In this document: in pieces, positions 25,890-34,562 of the stretch
Layout: each line of letters starts with the position of its first letter
How positions within the stretch are numbered: the first letter of the stretch is position 1
NCBI GenBank assembly: GCA_964454975.1
Contig: CAYVVD010000002.1
Coordinates: 124,001 to 188,000 of the forward strand
Direction of reading: 5' to 3'
Length of the DNA: 64,000 bases
Source of the DNA: CAYVVD01 sp964454975
GTDB taxonomy: Bacteria; Bacteroidota; Ignavibacteria; Kapaibacteriales; UBA2268
Notes under the pieces: model-generated
What the model saw: the letters and a program-made list of their open reading frames with translations, nothing else
Told to the model about the DNA's origin: nothing
Databases searched by the model: none
Translations under genes and position numbers: made by a program

Positions 25890-26624
25890 TTATTTCTTAT
25901 ATACTAAGGATGCGTTTAGTATCAGGTCGCGCATTTCCTTAACAGCATTGAATATACCGGTAAATACGGAACGGGAAATAATTGAGTGGCCAATACTTAG
26001 CTCGTCAATTTCTTTAATTGAGCAAATCAGCTGAGTATTGTTGTAATTAAGTCCATGACCTGCTGCAACCCACAACCCAATACTTTTTGCATACTTTGCA
26101 GCTGAAATAATTCTTTCAAATTCAGTGAATTGAGCTTTGTTCTTCAAGTTAGAGTATGTTCCTGTATGAATTTCAATCATATCGGCCCCTGCTTTCTTTG
26201 AAGCATCAATCTGAGCCTTGACAGGTTCAATAAATAAGCTGACTATAATACCGTTTTCATGCATTCTATCTGAAAGGGAACTTATTGACACGACATTTGA
26301 AACAACATCAAGCCCTCCTTCTGTTGTAAGTTCTTGCCTTTTTTCCGGAACTATTGTGACCATATCAGGCAGCGTTTCAAGTGCAATTTTTATAATTTCT
26401 TCATTATTTGCCATTTCAAGGTCCAGCTTACTCGAAACAGTATCCCTGATAATCCTCAGATCCCTGTCGTTTATGTGCCGCCTGTCCTCCCTTAAATGGC
26501 AGACAATCCCGGAGGCGCCTGCAAGTTCTGCAGCAGCAGCAGCTGCTACAGGATCAGGTTCGAGCCCCCCCCTTGCCTGTCTTACAGTTGCTACATGGTC
26601 AATATTAACATTCAACGTAATCAT
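25890..26624 (-). CDS. pdxJ: Pyridoxine 5'-phosphate synthase
   Basis: A 244-residue TIM-barrel enzyme that condenses 1-deoxyxylulose-5-phosphate with 3-amino-2-oxopropyl phosphate in the DXP-dependent vitamin B6 route. Family motifs are NVNIDHVATVRQARGG at the N-terminus, CHLREDRRHI, SLFIEP, IEIHTGTY and VAAGHGLNY, and ELSIGHSIISRSVF at the phosphate site. I chose the ATG at 26622-26624, which has GGAG upstream and matches the family start; the open frame extends 11 codons further without support. First gene of a unit with asnB and the GT39-like gene. Confidence 0.95.
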   Translation of the reverse strand: MITLNVNIDHVATVRQARGGLEPDPVAAAAAAELAGASGIVCHLREDRRHINDRDLRIIRDTVSSKLDLEMANNEEIIKIALETLPDMVTIVPEKRQELTTEGGLDVVSNVVSISSLSDRMHENGIIVSLFIEPVKAQIDASKKAGADMIEIHTGTYSNLKNKAQFTEFERIISAAKYAKSIGLWVAAGHGLNYNNTQLICSIKEIDELSIGHSIISRSVFTGIFNAVKEMRDLILNASLVYKK

Positions 26625-26781
26625 TTCTTCTCCAATTAACAGAGTCAAAAATAACAAAGTAAATTAATTCAAATCTATCTGATTGTTGATTTATATTAAA
26701 AATTCAGTTAAAATTTAATAAATACATCAATAATTTATAAATTGCAAAATTCGTTTTTTTAGAAACGGGGTTGACCTGACA

Positions 26782-27555
26782 ATGCATTACACAATGCAAA
26801 TAACGCAGAGATTAAAAAAATTAATCCGCTCTTTACATCAAAAGCAGTTTCGTGACCAAAACGATTTGTTTGTGGCAGAAGGTGCCAGGCTTACAGGAGA
26901 ATTACTTAGAAGTGATTTTATCCCCGAGCTGATAGTTATCAAAGACTCTCCATCATCAGATGTTCTTGATGTAGTTGATAGATTTGCAGACAAAGGAGTA
27001 CCAGTTTACACAGCGCCAAAGCATCAATTCGACCAGATGTGCGATACAAAAACCCCCCAGGGCGTTCTTGCTGTCGTAAATAAAAAAGACCATGAAATTA
27101 TCCCTGACGAGCCATTTATTGCCCTTGATGGCATTTCAGACCCGGGAAATGTTGGAACTATAATCAGAACGACAGATTGGTTTGGTTTCAGACAGGTAAT
27201 ACTCGGCAGAGATTGCGCTGACCTATACAACCCGAAAGTTGTAAGATCCACAATGGGTTCTATTTTCAGGATGAAAATTGTCTCCAAGCCTGAGATGGCA
27301 GACTTTTTAAAAGGTAATTTTAAGAAGCACAAATTGTATGGCGCTGACCTCGGTGGCGACAAACCTTTAAAAAGCTGCAAGCCAAGGGGAAAATTCGGAC
27401 TGGTTTTTGGTAGTGAAGCAAGTGGTATCAGCGATGAATTAATAAAGATGCTGGATCACAGATTTAAAATCGAGGGTACCGGCAGGTCGGAATCACTTAA
27501 TGTTGCTGTTGCAGTAGGCATTACTCTATATCATTTCGGGGCTGATACAAAATAA
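26782..27555 (+). CDS. SpoU/TrmH family RNA 2'-O-methyltransferase
   Basis: A 257-residue enzyme with an N-terminal RNA-binding substrate domain (SpoU_sub_bind type, about residues 15-90) and a C-terminal SPOUT methyltransferase domain. The motifs are SDPGNVGTIIRTTDWFG, LVFGSEASGISDEL and IEGTGRSESLNVAVAVGI. The two-domain layout resembles RlmB and the TsnR/AviRb group, which methylate 23S rRNA, more than the single-domain TrmH at 12 kb; the exact nucleotide is not deducible. A second in-frame ATG lies four codons downstream. Confidence 0.88.
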   Translation: MHYTMQITQRLKKLIRSLHQKQFRDQNDLFVAEGARLTGELLRSDFIPELIVIKDSPSSDVLDVVDRFADKGVPVYTAPKHQFDQMCDTKTPQGVLAVVNKKDHEIIPDEPFIALDGISDPGNVGTIIRTTDWFGFRQVILGRDCADLYNPKVVRSTMGSIFRMKIVSKPEMADFLKGNFKKHKLYGADLGGDKPLKSCKPRGKFGLVFGSEASGISDELIKMLDHRFKIEGTGRSESLNVAVAVGITLYHFGADTK

Positions 27556-27633
27556 AATAAATACGCAGAAAATTGCGTCGAAATTAATATATTAAAGTTT
27601 TTGCGATCTTTTTTGCAGACAGGGTTGGAGTAA

Positions 27634-28341
27634 ATGGATTCGTTCGAGACAGTATTTAGATTATCGCTGATAGCAATTCTTAGTTATCTTGCAGGCGCCA
27701 TTCCTACAGGTGTTCTTATCAGCAAGAAGTTTTTTGGTTTTGATATCAGGCTTAAAGGCAGTGGCAACATGGGCAGCACCAATGCTTTTCGCATTTTGGG
27801 CTGGAAATGGGGACTTGTGGTGCAAATACTTGATATTCTTAAAGGTGTTCTGGCCGTGGTTGTTGTTGCCGGAATAATTGGCATGAATGTTGTCATTCCA
27901 AATGAAACAATATTCGAAGATGCAACATTAATAAAAATCGGAGCAGGAATCTTTGCTGTTATCGGCCATATCTGGTCAGTTTTTGTAAACTTCAAAGGCG
28001 GCAAAGGTATCAATACAGCCGCAGGTATGCTCCTTGGTATAGCCCCGCTTGATGTTGGAATAGCGCTTGGCTTCTTCCTCATTGCTGTTCTTTTTTCAGG
28101 GTATATTTCATTAGGTTCCCTTGCGGGTGCTTTTGCCTTTCCTTCATCAATGTTTTTTAGGTACAATGTTTTGAACGATAATATTCCTGGCTACCAAACA
28201 TTGATTTATTTTGGAATCGGCTTATTTGTATTGATTGTGTACACTCACCGAAGCAATATCAAACGACTGATAAAGGGAACTGAAAACAGGTTCTCGAAAC
28301 TTTGGCTAATCAGGTGTCAGCACAAAAAAAGCGGTCAATAA
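27634..28341 (+). CDS. plsY: Acyl-phosphate:glycerol-3-phosphate acyltransferase
   Basis: A 235-residue inner-membrane enzyme that acylates position 1 of glycerol-3-phosphate using acyl-phosphate, the first step of phospholipid synthesis in most bacteria. GSGNMGSTNAFR at residues 42-53 and FKGGKGINTAAG near 110-122 are the conserved cytoplasmic loops, and about five membrane helices are visible. The C-terminal basic tail is slightly longer than in many homologues. It precedes gpsA by four bases, so substrate synthesis and use are encoded together. Confidence 0.95.
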   Translation: MDSFETVFRLSLIAILSYLAGAIPTGVLISKKFFGFDIRLKGSGNMGSTNAFRILGWKWGLVVQILDILKGVLAVVVVAGIIGMNVVIPNETIFEDATLIKIGAGIFAVIGHIWSVFVNFKGGKGINTAAGMLLGIAPLDVGIALGFFLIAVLFSGYISLGSLAGAFAFPSSMFFRYNVLNDNIPGYQTLIYFGIGLFVLIVYTHRSNIKRLIKGTENRFSKLWLIRCQHKKSGQ

Positions 28342-28345
28342 TTAA

Positions 28346-29341
28346 ATGAAAATAGTAGTTATTGGTGCAGGAGGGTGGGGAACCACCCTTTCTATTGTAT
28401 TAAGCCACAATGGCCACGATGTTACTTTGTGGACTCATGAGACTGCACTAATCGAAGAAATTAACTCAAGGCACACCAATGATTCTTATCTGAGCGGGAT
28501 AAAAATACCGGAGAATATTCGTGCAACTGATGATCCTGAGTCGCCTGATGAAGCTGAATTAATTGTAAACGCTGTTCCAACTCAATTTATCCGTTCTCTT
28601 TATACTTCAAACAAATTTGATGTTTCAGGTAAGCCGTTGGTTAACTGTGCAAAGGGTATTGAGAGAAAAACAATTATGACAGGTTCCCGTATTTTTAATG
28701 ATATAGCTGATGTTGATTCCAATAATTTCGCTGTGCTTACAGGCCCGAGCCATGCTGAAGAAGTTTCCAGAAACTTGCCTACAACTATTGTTGCAGGAAC
28801 TGAAAACAACTCACTGGCCGAAAAGGTACAAGATATTTTCTCGACGCCTTACTTCAGGATTTACAGCTCTGAGGATGTTGCCGGTTGTGAAATTGGCGGA
28901 TCTCTAAAAAACGTTATTGCAATTGCTGCCGGAATTATAGACGGCCTCGGGATGGGTGACAATACAAAGGCAGCCCTTATTACACGTGGACTTGCAGAAA
29001 TCGCAAGGCTGGGAGTTGCTCATGGTGCTCAACACATGACTTTCTCCGGGCTTTCCGGCTTAGGAGATTTAATTGTTACTTGCAATAGCAGGCATTCAAG
29101 AAACAGGAGAGTTGGTGAAGAAATTGGCAAAGGCCATAGCTTGGACGATATTACCAGTAAAATGAAGATGATTGCAGAAGGTATTTTTACAACTGAAGCA
29201 GCTTACCAACTTGGCGAAAAACGAGGTGTAGAATTACCCATTATAGAAGAGATCTATAATATCCTTTTTGAAGGCTATCCCCCGAAAGATGCAATTCGCA
29301 ATTTAATGAACCGTAGTTCAAAACGCGAATGGTGGTGGTAA
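28346..29341 (+). CDS. gpsA: Glycerol-3-phosphate dehydrogenase [NAD(P)+]
   Basis: A 331-residue cytoplasmic enzyme that reduces dihydroxyacetone phosphate to sn-glycerol-3-phosphate. The dinucleotide motif GAGGWGTTLS is at residues 7-16. AKGIER, LTGPSHAEEV, the GGSLKNVIAIAAG segment with the catalytic lysine, and LSGLGDLIVTC are all present. It supplies the acceptor for the adjacent plsY. A short TCCAAA/TTTGGA hairpin about 30 bases after the stop lacks a T tract, so termination is unclear. Confidence 0.96.
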   Translation: MKIVVIGAGGWGTTLSIVLSHNGHDVTLWTHETALIEEINSRHTNDSYLSGIKIPENIRATDDPESPDEAELIVNAVPTQFIRSLYTSNKFDVSGKPLVNCAKGIERKTIMTGSRIFNDIADVDSNNFAVLTGPSHAEEVSRNLPTTIVAGTENNSLAEKVQDIFSTPYFRIYSSEDVAGCEIGGSLKNVIAIAAGIIDGLGMGDNTKAALITRGLAEIARLGVAHGAQHMTFSGLSGLGDLIVTCNSRHSRNRRVGEEIGKGHSLDDITSKMKMIAEGIFTTEAAYQLGEKRGVELPIIEEIYNILFEGYPPKDAIRNLMNRSSKREWWW

Positions 29342-29502
29342 TCCGATGATACTTTTCAGAAAGTGATTCCAAATCAATTTTGGATTGACATCAGAAAATA
29401 ATTTCTTTTATTACTTTTCTGCACATTGTCTCAATTTAATGTTGCTTATCCCATATCCCCTTATTAATCACTTCTACCCTGTATTTATTAATTAAATTTC
29501 AT

Positions 29503-29510
29503 TATGTTTG
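29503..29510 (+). promoter_or_regulatory. Possible -7 element before the NSS transporter
   Basis: TATGTTTG fits TAnnTTTG and is followed by TAGCTT, close to the context of the rpmE promoter. It lies 39 bases before the ATG, but there is no TTG 19-21 bases upstream. The rest of the 208-base gap after gpsA shows nothing else recognisable. Confidence 0.4.
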
Positions 29511-29549
29511 TAGCTTAAATGTTTATTAAGCCTTTCAAGCGGAATTAGT

Positions 29550-31187
29550 ATGCAAAAACGTGAAATGTGGGGTACGAGGATTGGGCTGATACTTGCAATG
29601 GCAGGTAATGCAGTCGGCCTCGGTAACTTTCTGAGATTTCCTGTCCAGGCTGCCCAAAATGGTGGCGGGGCATTTATGATACCATACTTTGTTGCTTTTA
29701 TCCTTCTTGCCATACCAATGATGTGGGTTGAATGGACTATAGGCAGGCATGGGGGCAAGTATAAGCATGGCAGTCTCCCGGGAATGCTCGATGTTATGTG
29801 GAACAGTCCAGTTGCTAAATATCTCGGAGTTATAGGCCTTTTCATTTCAACAATAATAATGATCTATTACACTTACGTTGAATCCTGGACCCTTGGATTT
29901 AGTTTCTTTTCATTGATGCAGACTTATTTCGGGATGACGGATTTTGAGACAATGGGCGGCTTCCTTTCTTCCTATACCGGTGCAGGTGAGGGGTATTTCC
30001 CAAGCTTATTCTGGGCATATATTTTCCTGATAATAACAATGGCTTTGAATTTTTATATCCTGAGCCGCGGAATTAAGAAGGGTATTGAAGTTTTTGCTAA
30101 AATAGCTATGCCATTACTTCTTTTATTTGGTGTTTTTCTTGCTATCTGGACCTTAACTATTGGCACTCCTAATCCTGTACATCCTGACTGGAGTGTTCAT
30201 GTTGGCTTTGCTTTTATATGGAACCCGGATTTCGACCAGCTAAGCAACGCCAAAATCTGGCTTGCGGCTGCCGGCCAGATATTTTTCACGCTAAGCGTTG
30301 GAATGGGTACACTCCAGGCATATGCAAGCTACCTGAGGGAAAGGGATGACATCGCTTTGAGCGGCCTTGCGACAGCTTCACTTAATGAATTTACTGAAGT
30401 AGTGCTTGGAGGTACAATTGCAATCCCGATTGCGGTGGCATTCTTTGGGTTAGTCCAGACAGAGGCTATAGCCGCAGGAGGCTCTTTCAACCTTGGATTT
30501 GTTTCTATGCCGATTATTTTCCAGCAGATCCCGATGGGACAATACCTTGGTTTTGTTTGGTTTTTCCTTCTGTTTTTTGCAGGAGTTACTTCTTCTGTTG
30601 CAATGGCGCAACCACTGATTTCATTTTTGAAAGAGCAGTTCAATTTCTCTCATAAAAATGCAACCTTTGCAATCGGCGCTTTCATTTTTATATGTGTTCA
30701 ATTCGTGGTCTTTTACCACGAATATGGCTTTATGGATGAAATGGACTATTGGGCAGGAACATTCCTCCTTGTTGTAGTAGCGCTTGTAGAAGTAGTAATA
30801 TTTGCCTGGATATTCGGCGCTAAAAAAGGCCTTGACGAGCTTAACAAAGGAGGAGACATTAAAGTTCCAAAAGTGTTTATTTTTGTTGTTAAATATATTA
30901 CACCGACTTACCTGATTTTATTGCTTATAGGATGGACAATCCAGGGTGTGCATTTCAGTAACTTCCTTGAAGACAGTCTGGGAATTTCTATGCCGGACTT
31001 TATGCGAGAGCCGGGTGGTGCATTAGACCAACTTCTACTTTACGGGGTTGCTGACGAAGCAATCCCTTACCGATGGGCTTCCCGTGGACTTATGGTTTTG
31101 ATATTTATTGGCCTTTTAATACTGGTAAAAATTGCCTGGGACAGGAATAAACCCAAAAACGAACATTTCAACTCACAGGAGGATTAA
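29550..31187 (+). CDS. Sodium-dependent transporter of the NSS/SNF family
   Basis: A 545-residue symporter with about 11-12 membrane helices of the LeuT fold. The first helix carries WGTRIGLILAMAGNAVGLGNFLRFP, in which the unwound GNAVGLGN segment binds sodium and the substrate amino group in LeuT. AAGQIFFTLSVGMGTLQAYASY matches helix 6. Bacterial members import amino acids or related compounds with sodium. The gene for a tiny MetS-like subunit follows directly after the stop, as in MetPS methionine transporters. The threonine-degradation genes downstream make an amino acid such as threonine possible, but the substrate is not established. Confidence 0.9.
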   Translation: MQKREMWGTRIGLILAMAGNAVGLGNFLRFPVQAAQNGGGAFMIPYFVAFILLAIPMMWVEWTIGRHGGKYKHGSLPGMLDVMWNSPVAKYLGVIGLFISTIIMIYYTYVESWTLGFSFFSLMQTYFGMTDFETMGGFLSSYTGAGEGYFPSLFWAYIFLIITMALNFYILSRGIKKGIEVFAKIAMPLLLLFGVFLAIWTLTIGTPNPVHPDWSVHVGFAFIWNPDFDQLSNAKIWLAAAGQIFFTLSVGMGTLQAYASYLRERDDIALSGLATASLNEFTEVVLGGTIAIPIAVAFFGLVQTEAIAAGGSFNLGFVSMPIIFQQIPMGQYLGFVWFFLLFFAGVTSSVAMAQPLISFLKEQFNFSHKNATFAIGAFIFICVQFVVFYHEYGFMDEMDYWAGTFLLVVVALVEVVIFAWIFGAKKGLDELNKGGDIKVPKVFIFVVKYITPTYLILLLIGWTIQGVHFSNFLEDSLGISMPDFMREPGGALDQLLLYGVADEAIPYRWASRGLMVLIFIGLLILVKIAWDRNKPKNEHFNSQED

Positions 31188-31313
31188 ATGGGACATGAGC
31201 TTACAACCGGAGGATGGGTTTTAGTTGCCATGGGATGGGGGGGGACAATAACATTGGTCATTTATTGCATGAGCAAAGTGTTTGGTAACAAGAACCAATT
31301 GAATGATGATTGA
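31188..31313 (+). CDS. MetS-like small subunit of the NSS transporter
   Basis: A 41-residue open frame immediately after the transporter stop, with an AGGAGG ribosome site six bases before the ATG. It has one membrane helix (GGWVLVAMGWGGTITLVIYC) followed by a short polar tail ending in NQLNDD. The size, position and Gly-Trp-rich helix match the small methionine/alanine importer subunits (MetS family) that accompany some bacterial NSS symporters. It probably binds the large subunit in the inner membrane and is needed for its function or stability. Confidence 0.85.
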   Translation: MGHELTTGGWVLVAMGWGGTITLVIYCMSKVFGNKNQLNDD

Positions 31314-31377
31314 TTTTTTTTGAGACGTTTTTGCTATTCATGTGTCATTATAATTGTAGCACCTTACATATAAATCG

Positions 31378-31393
31378 AACCTTCCGGAAGGTT
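31378..31393. repeat. Perfect 16-base palindrome upstream of kbl
   Basis: AACCTTCCGGAAGGTT is perfectly self-complementary and lies 116 bases before kbl, 58 bases upstream of a possible -7 element (TAATTTTG at 31451-31458). It could be an operator or a weak hairpin after the transporter genes. There is no T tract, which argues against a terminator. Confidence 0.45.
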
Positions 31394-31508
31394 GATGTTT
31401 TAGGAAGACTTTGATCCAAAACAATCCTTTTTCTCCCGCTGATTTTGGATTAATTTTGTAGTTTTACCAGATTGGTTTAGTGTATTTTTATTAAATGCGG
31501 GAGCAGTT

Positions 31509-32756
31509 ATGTACAGCAAAATACGTGAATACCTTAGTAAAGAATTAGAGAACCTCCACAAATCAAACCTCTACAAACACGAAAGAATAATTGAAAGCCC
31601 ACAGTCTGCAGAAATCACCGTAGGCGGGCAAAAAGTATTAAACTTCTGCGCTAATAATTACCTGGGGTTATCTTCACATCCTGATTTAATAAATGCAGCA
31701 CATGAGCAAATAGACAAGCGTGGTTTCGGGCTTTCATCTGTCCGTTTCATTTGTGGAACTCAGGATATTCATAAAGAACTCGAAAAAAAAGTAAGTCAAT
31801 TTCTCGGTATGGAAGAGACAATCCTATTTAGCTCCTGCTTTGATGCTAACGGAGCAGTATTCGAACCTCTCCTCGGACCTGAAGATGCTATTATCACTGA
31901 TTCTCTTAACCACGCATCAATAATTGATGGTATCCGCCTTTGCAAAGCGCAGCGCTGGATATATAATCACGGTAATTTTGAAGACATTGAAGAAACCGAT
32001 CCCTCAACCGGAAAAACACTTAAAGGACTTGAAAGATGCCTGAAAGAAGCTAACGAAAAGGGATGCAGGTTCAAGATAATTGCTACCGATGGCGTTTTTT
32101 CTATGGATGGTGATATAGCAAAACTGCCCCAAATTGTCGAACTCGCAGAAAAACATGATGCTTTAGTAATGGTTGATGATAGCCATGCAACGGGGTTCAT
32201 GGGCAAAACAGGGCGCGGCACGCACGAATACCACAATGTAATGGATAAAATAGATATCATTACGACTACATTTGGTAAAGCATTAGGCGGGGCTTCCGGT
32301 GGGTGTATTTCCGGCAAAAAAGAAATTATTGACTGGATGAGAAATAAGGCAAGGCCCTATTTATTTTCGAACACAGTAGCACCTGCTGTTGTCGGAGCTA
32401 CATTAAAATGCCTTGACCTGCTGATGGCATCTACCTATTTGCGAGATAAACTTGAACAAAACACAATTAAATTCCGCAAAGAGATGACAAACGCCGGATT
32501 TGACATCATCCCGGGTGACCATCCAATCGTGCCTATCATGTTTGGTAAATACGAGAATTGTTCTGCATTAGCAGTTGAGTTTGCAAACAAGATGCTTGAA
32601 GAAGGAATATATGTAATTGCATTTTCATTTCCTGTAGTACCAAGGGGGAAAGACCGTATCAGGGTACAAATTTCTGCAGGTCATGATGATGAACATATTA
32701 ATAAAGCAATAAGTGCTTTTATCAAGGTTGGGAAACAACTCAATATGATAATTTAA
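31509..32756 (+). CDS. kbl: Glycine C-acetyltransferase (2-amino-3-ketobutyrate CoA ligase)
   Basis: A 415-residue PLP enzyme of the alpha-oxoamine synthase family. It cleaves 2-amino-3-ketobutyrate with CoA into glycine and acetyl-CoA, the second step of threonine catabolism. K257 in TTTFGKALGG is the PLP lysine, and VDDSHATGF (222-230) and SLNHASIIDG (132-141) hold the conserved cofactor residues. Compared with short forms there is an insert near residues 158-175 (EDIEETDPSTGKTLKG), so the protein is slightly longer than the usual 395-400. The threonine dehydrogenase that makes its substrate is two genes downstream, which supports KBL over the related biotin or serine palmitoyl enzymes. The stop shares one base with the ZIP gene start. 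Confidence 0.93.
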   Translation: MYSKIREYLSKELENLHKSNLYKHERIIESPQSAEITVGGQKVLNFCANNYLGLSSHPDLINAAHEQIDKRGFGLSSVRFICGTQDIHKELEKKVSQFLGMEETILFSSCFDANGAVFEPLLGPEDAIITDSLNHASIIDGIRLCKAQRWIYNHGNFEDIEETDPSTGKTLKGLERCLKEANEKGCRFKIIATDGVFSMDGDIAKLPQIVELAEKHDALVMVDDSHATGFMGKTGRGTHEYHNVMDKIDIITTTFGKALGGASGGCISGKKEIIDWMRNKARPYLFSNTVAPAVVGATLKCLDLLMASTYLRDKLEQNTIKFRKEMTNAGFDIIPGDHPIVPIMFGKYENCSALAVEFANKMLEEGIYVIAFSFPVVPRGKDRIRVQISAGHDDEHINKAISAFIKVGKQLNMII

Positions 32757-33565
32757 TGGAATGGTTTTATAATCTTAACCCGGTCTTGCAAGCACTTATA
32801 GCGACACTATTCACATGGTTTGTTACTGCGCTTGGAGCATCACTGGTGTTCTTCTTCAAAACCATTGACCGGAAAATTCTTGACGGAATGCTTGGCTTTG
32901 CTGCAGGTGTGATGATAGCGGCTAGTTTTTGGTCACTCCTTAATCCTGCAATAGATATGTCAGAAGCACTTGGCTACGAACCCTGGTTTCCTCCATTGGT
33001 CGGATTTTTACTTGGTGGAGCTTTTTTGTGGGGAATTGATAAAGTATTGCCCCATCTTCATCTCGGATTTCCCCGTTCTGAAGCAGAGGGAATTAAAACT
33101 AGCTGGCAAAGAAGTGTATTGCTTGTCCTTGCAATAACATTGCACAATATACCTGAGGGACTGGCAGTCGGTGTGGCTTTTGGTGCGCTGGCTACAGATT
33201 TGCCATCTGCATCCCTTGCTGGAGCGATTGCTTTGGCAATTGGAATCGGAATACAAAATTTTCCGGAAGGGACAGCTGTATCCGTTCCCTTAAGAAGAGA
33301 AGGCTTCAGCAGATTCAAAGCATTCATGTATGGGCAGGCTTCCGGAATTGTAGAACCAATAGCCGGTGTTTTAGGTGCTCTTGCTGTGATTACTGTGCAG
33401 CCTATTTTGCCTTTTGCTCTTGCATTCGCAGCCGGGGCTATGATATATGTAGTAGTTGAAGAATTAATACCTGAATCCCAGCTCGAAAAGAATACGGATA
33501 CTGCAACTGTTGGTGCTATGCTGGGGTTTGCTGTTATGATGACTTTGGATGTTGCATTAGGTTGA
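32756..33565 (+). CDS. ZIP family metal transporter
   Basis: A 269-residue membrane protein with about eight helices. The paired metal-site motifs of the family are present: HNIPEGLAVGVAFG in helix 4 and QNFPEGTAVSVPL in helix 5. The overall form is like the GufA/ZupT-type bacterial transporters that take up zinc and other divalent metals. It is translationally coupled to kbl by a one-base overlap and precedes the threonine dehydrogenase by 19 bases, an unusual place for a metal importer. Substrate metal is not known. Confidence 0.9.
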   Translation: MEWFYNLNPVLQALIATLFTWFVTALGASLVFFFKTIDRKILDGMLGFAAGVMIAASFWSLLNPAIDMSEALGYEPWFPPLVGFLLGGAFLWGIDKVLPHLHLGFPRSEAEGIKTSWQRSVLLVLAITLHNIPEGLAVGVAFGALATDLPSASLAGAIALAIGIGIQNFPEGTAVSVPLRREGFSRFKAFMYGQASGIVEPIAGVLGALAVITVQPILPFALAFAAGAMIYVVVEELIPESQLEKNTDTATVGAMLGFAVMMTLDVALG

Positions 33566-33584
33566 AATAGAGGAAACATAGGAT

Positions 33585-34562
33585 ATGGAAACGAAAAAAA
33601 TCAAAAAAATCCTTGTGACAGGAGCATTAGGCCAGATAGGCACTGAAATTACTCTTGCTTTAAGAAGAAATTACGGTGGAGAAAATGTTGTTGCTTCAGA
33701 TATTCGGGTTAATCCGACTGAAGAGATTGAAGGTACAGGGCCATTTGCCGTGATTGATGTAACAAAACCTGAATCTATAAGGCAAACAATCATTAAATAT
33801 GATATCGATACTGTATTCCATATGGCAGCGATACTTTCCGGTATTGGCGAGAAAGATCCTCACCTGTGCTGGAATGTAAATATGAATGGCACAATTAATA
33901 TGCTGGACCTGGGTGTAAAATTTGGACTGAACAGAATAATTATTCCAAGCTCCATGGCAGTCTGGGGCGAGGGTGTACCAAAAGAAAACGTTCCACAGGA
34001 CAGTGTATTAAAACCAACTTCTATGTACGGTGTAACAAAGGTAGCAGGTGAACGGCTTTGTGATTACTATGTATTGAAGTATGGCCTGGACTGCCGTGGA
34101 TTGAGATACCCGGGTATTATTTCCAATGTCACCTTGCCGGGCGGTGGTACAACAGACTATGCTGTGGAAATTTTCTATGCAGCTATTAAAAAAGGTGAAT
34201 ACACTTGCTTTTTAAGAGATGATACAATGCTACCAATGATGTATATGCCGGATTGCATTAAAGCTACTATTGACCTCGCAGAAGCTGATTTTGCTAACTT
34301 GAAGCATCATAGCGACTTCAATGTGGCGGCATTTAGTTTTACACCGGCAATTTTGGCTGACGAAATAAGGAGACATATACCAGGATTTAAAATTAATTAT
34401 GAACCTGATTACCGGCAGCCAATAGCAGATTCATGGCCGCATACAATCGATGATTCAAGCGCCCGCGAAGAATGGGGCTGGAGTCCCGGATTTGATATAA
34501 GCGCAATGACAAAAGACATGATTGAATCTTTAAGTGAAAGGAATAAAAAAGGCCTGATTTGA
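33585..34562 (+). CDS. L-threonine 3-dehydrogenase, SDR (epimerase-like) type
   Basis: A 325-residue NAD-dependent enzyme of the extended short-chain dehydrogenase family. The dinucleotide motif GALGQIG is at residues 13-19 and the catalytic pair Y148/K152 lies in SMYGVTKVAGE. The segment GGGTTDYAVEIFYAA and then MYMPDCIKATIDL matches the SDR-type threonine dehydrogenases known from Flavobacterium, Cupriavidus and trypanosomes rather than ordinary UDP-sugar epimerases. It oxidises threonine to 2-amino-3-ketobutyrate, the substrate of KBL encoded two genes upstream. It is unrelated to the zinc-dependent MDR-type Tdh of E. coli, so the ZIP gene between them is not explained by a zinc requirement. 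Confidence 0.9.
   Translation: METKKIKKILVTGALGQIGTEITLALRRNYGGENVVASDIRVNPTEEIEGTGPFAVIDVTKPESIRQTIIKYDIDTVFHMAAILSGIGEKDPHLCWNVNMNGTINMLDLGVKFGLNRIIIPSSMAVWGEGVPKENVPQDSVLKPTSMYGVTKVAGERLCDYYVLKYGLDCRGLRYPGIISNVTLPGGGTTDYAVEIFYAAIKKGEYTCFLRDDTMLPMMYMPDCIKATIDLAEADFANLKHHSDFNVAAFSFTPAILADEIRRHIPGFKINYEPDYRQPIADSWPHTIDDSSAREEWGWSPGFDISAMTKDMIESLSERNKKGLI

Noticed and set aside
27684..28166. Minus-strand open frame of 160 codons inside plsY
   Set aside because: It is antisense to a clear membrane enzyme, and its proline/isoleucine-rich product is typical of such shadows.
29342..29549. Possible riboswitch upstream of the NSS transporter
   Set aside because: The gap shows neither glycine- nor SAM-riboswitch core motifs, only AT-rich DNA, a weak hairpin and a -7-like element.
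33058..33579. Minus-strand open frame of 173 codons inside the ZIP transporter gene
   Set aside because: It is antisense to conserved helices and has low-complexity Ala/Pro/Ser composition without a family match.
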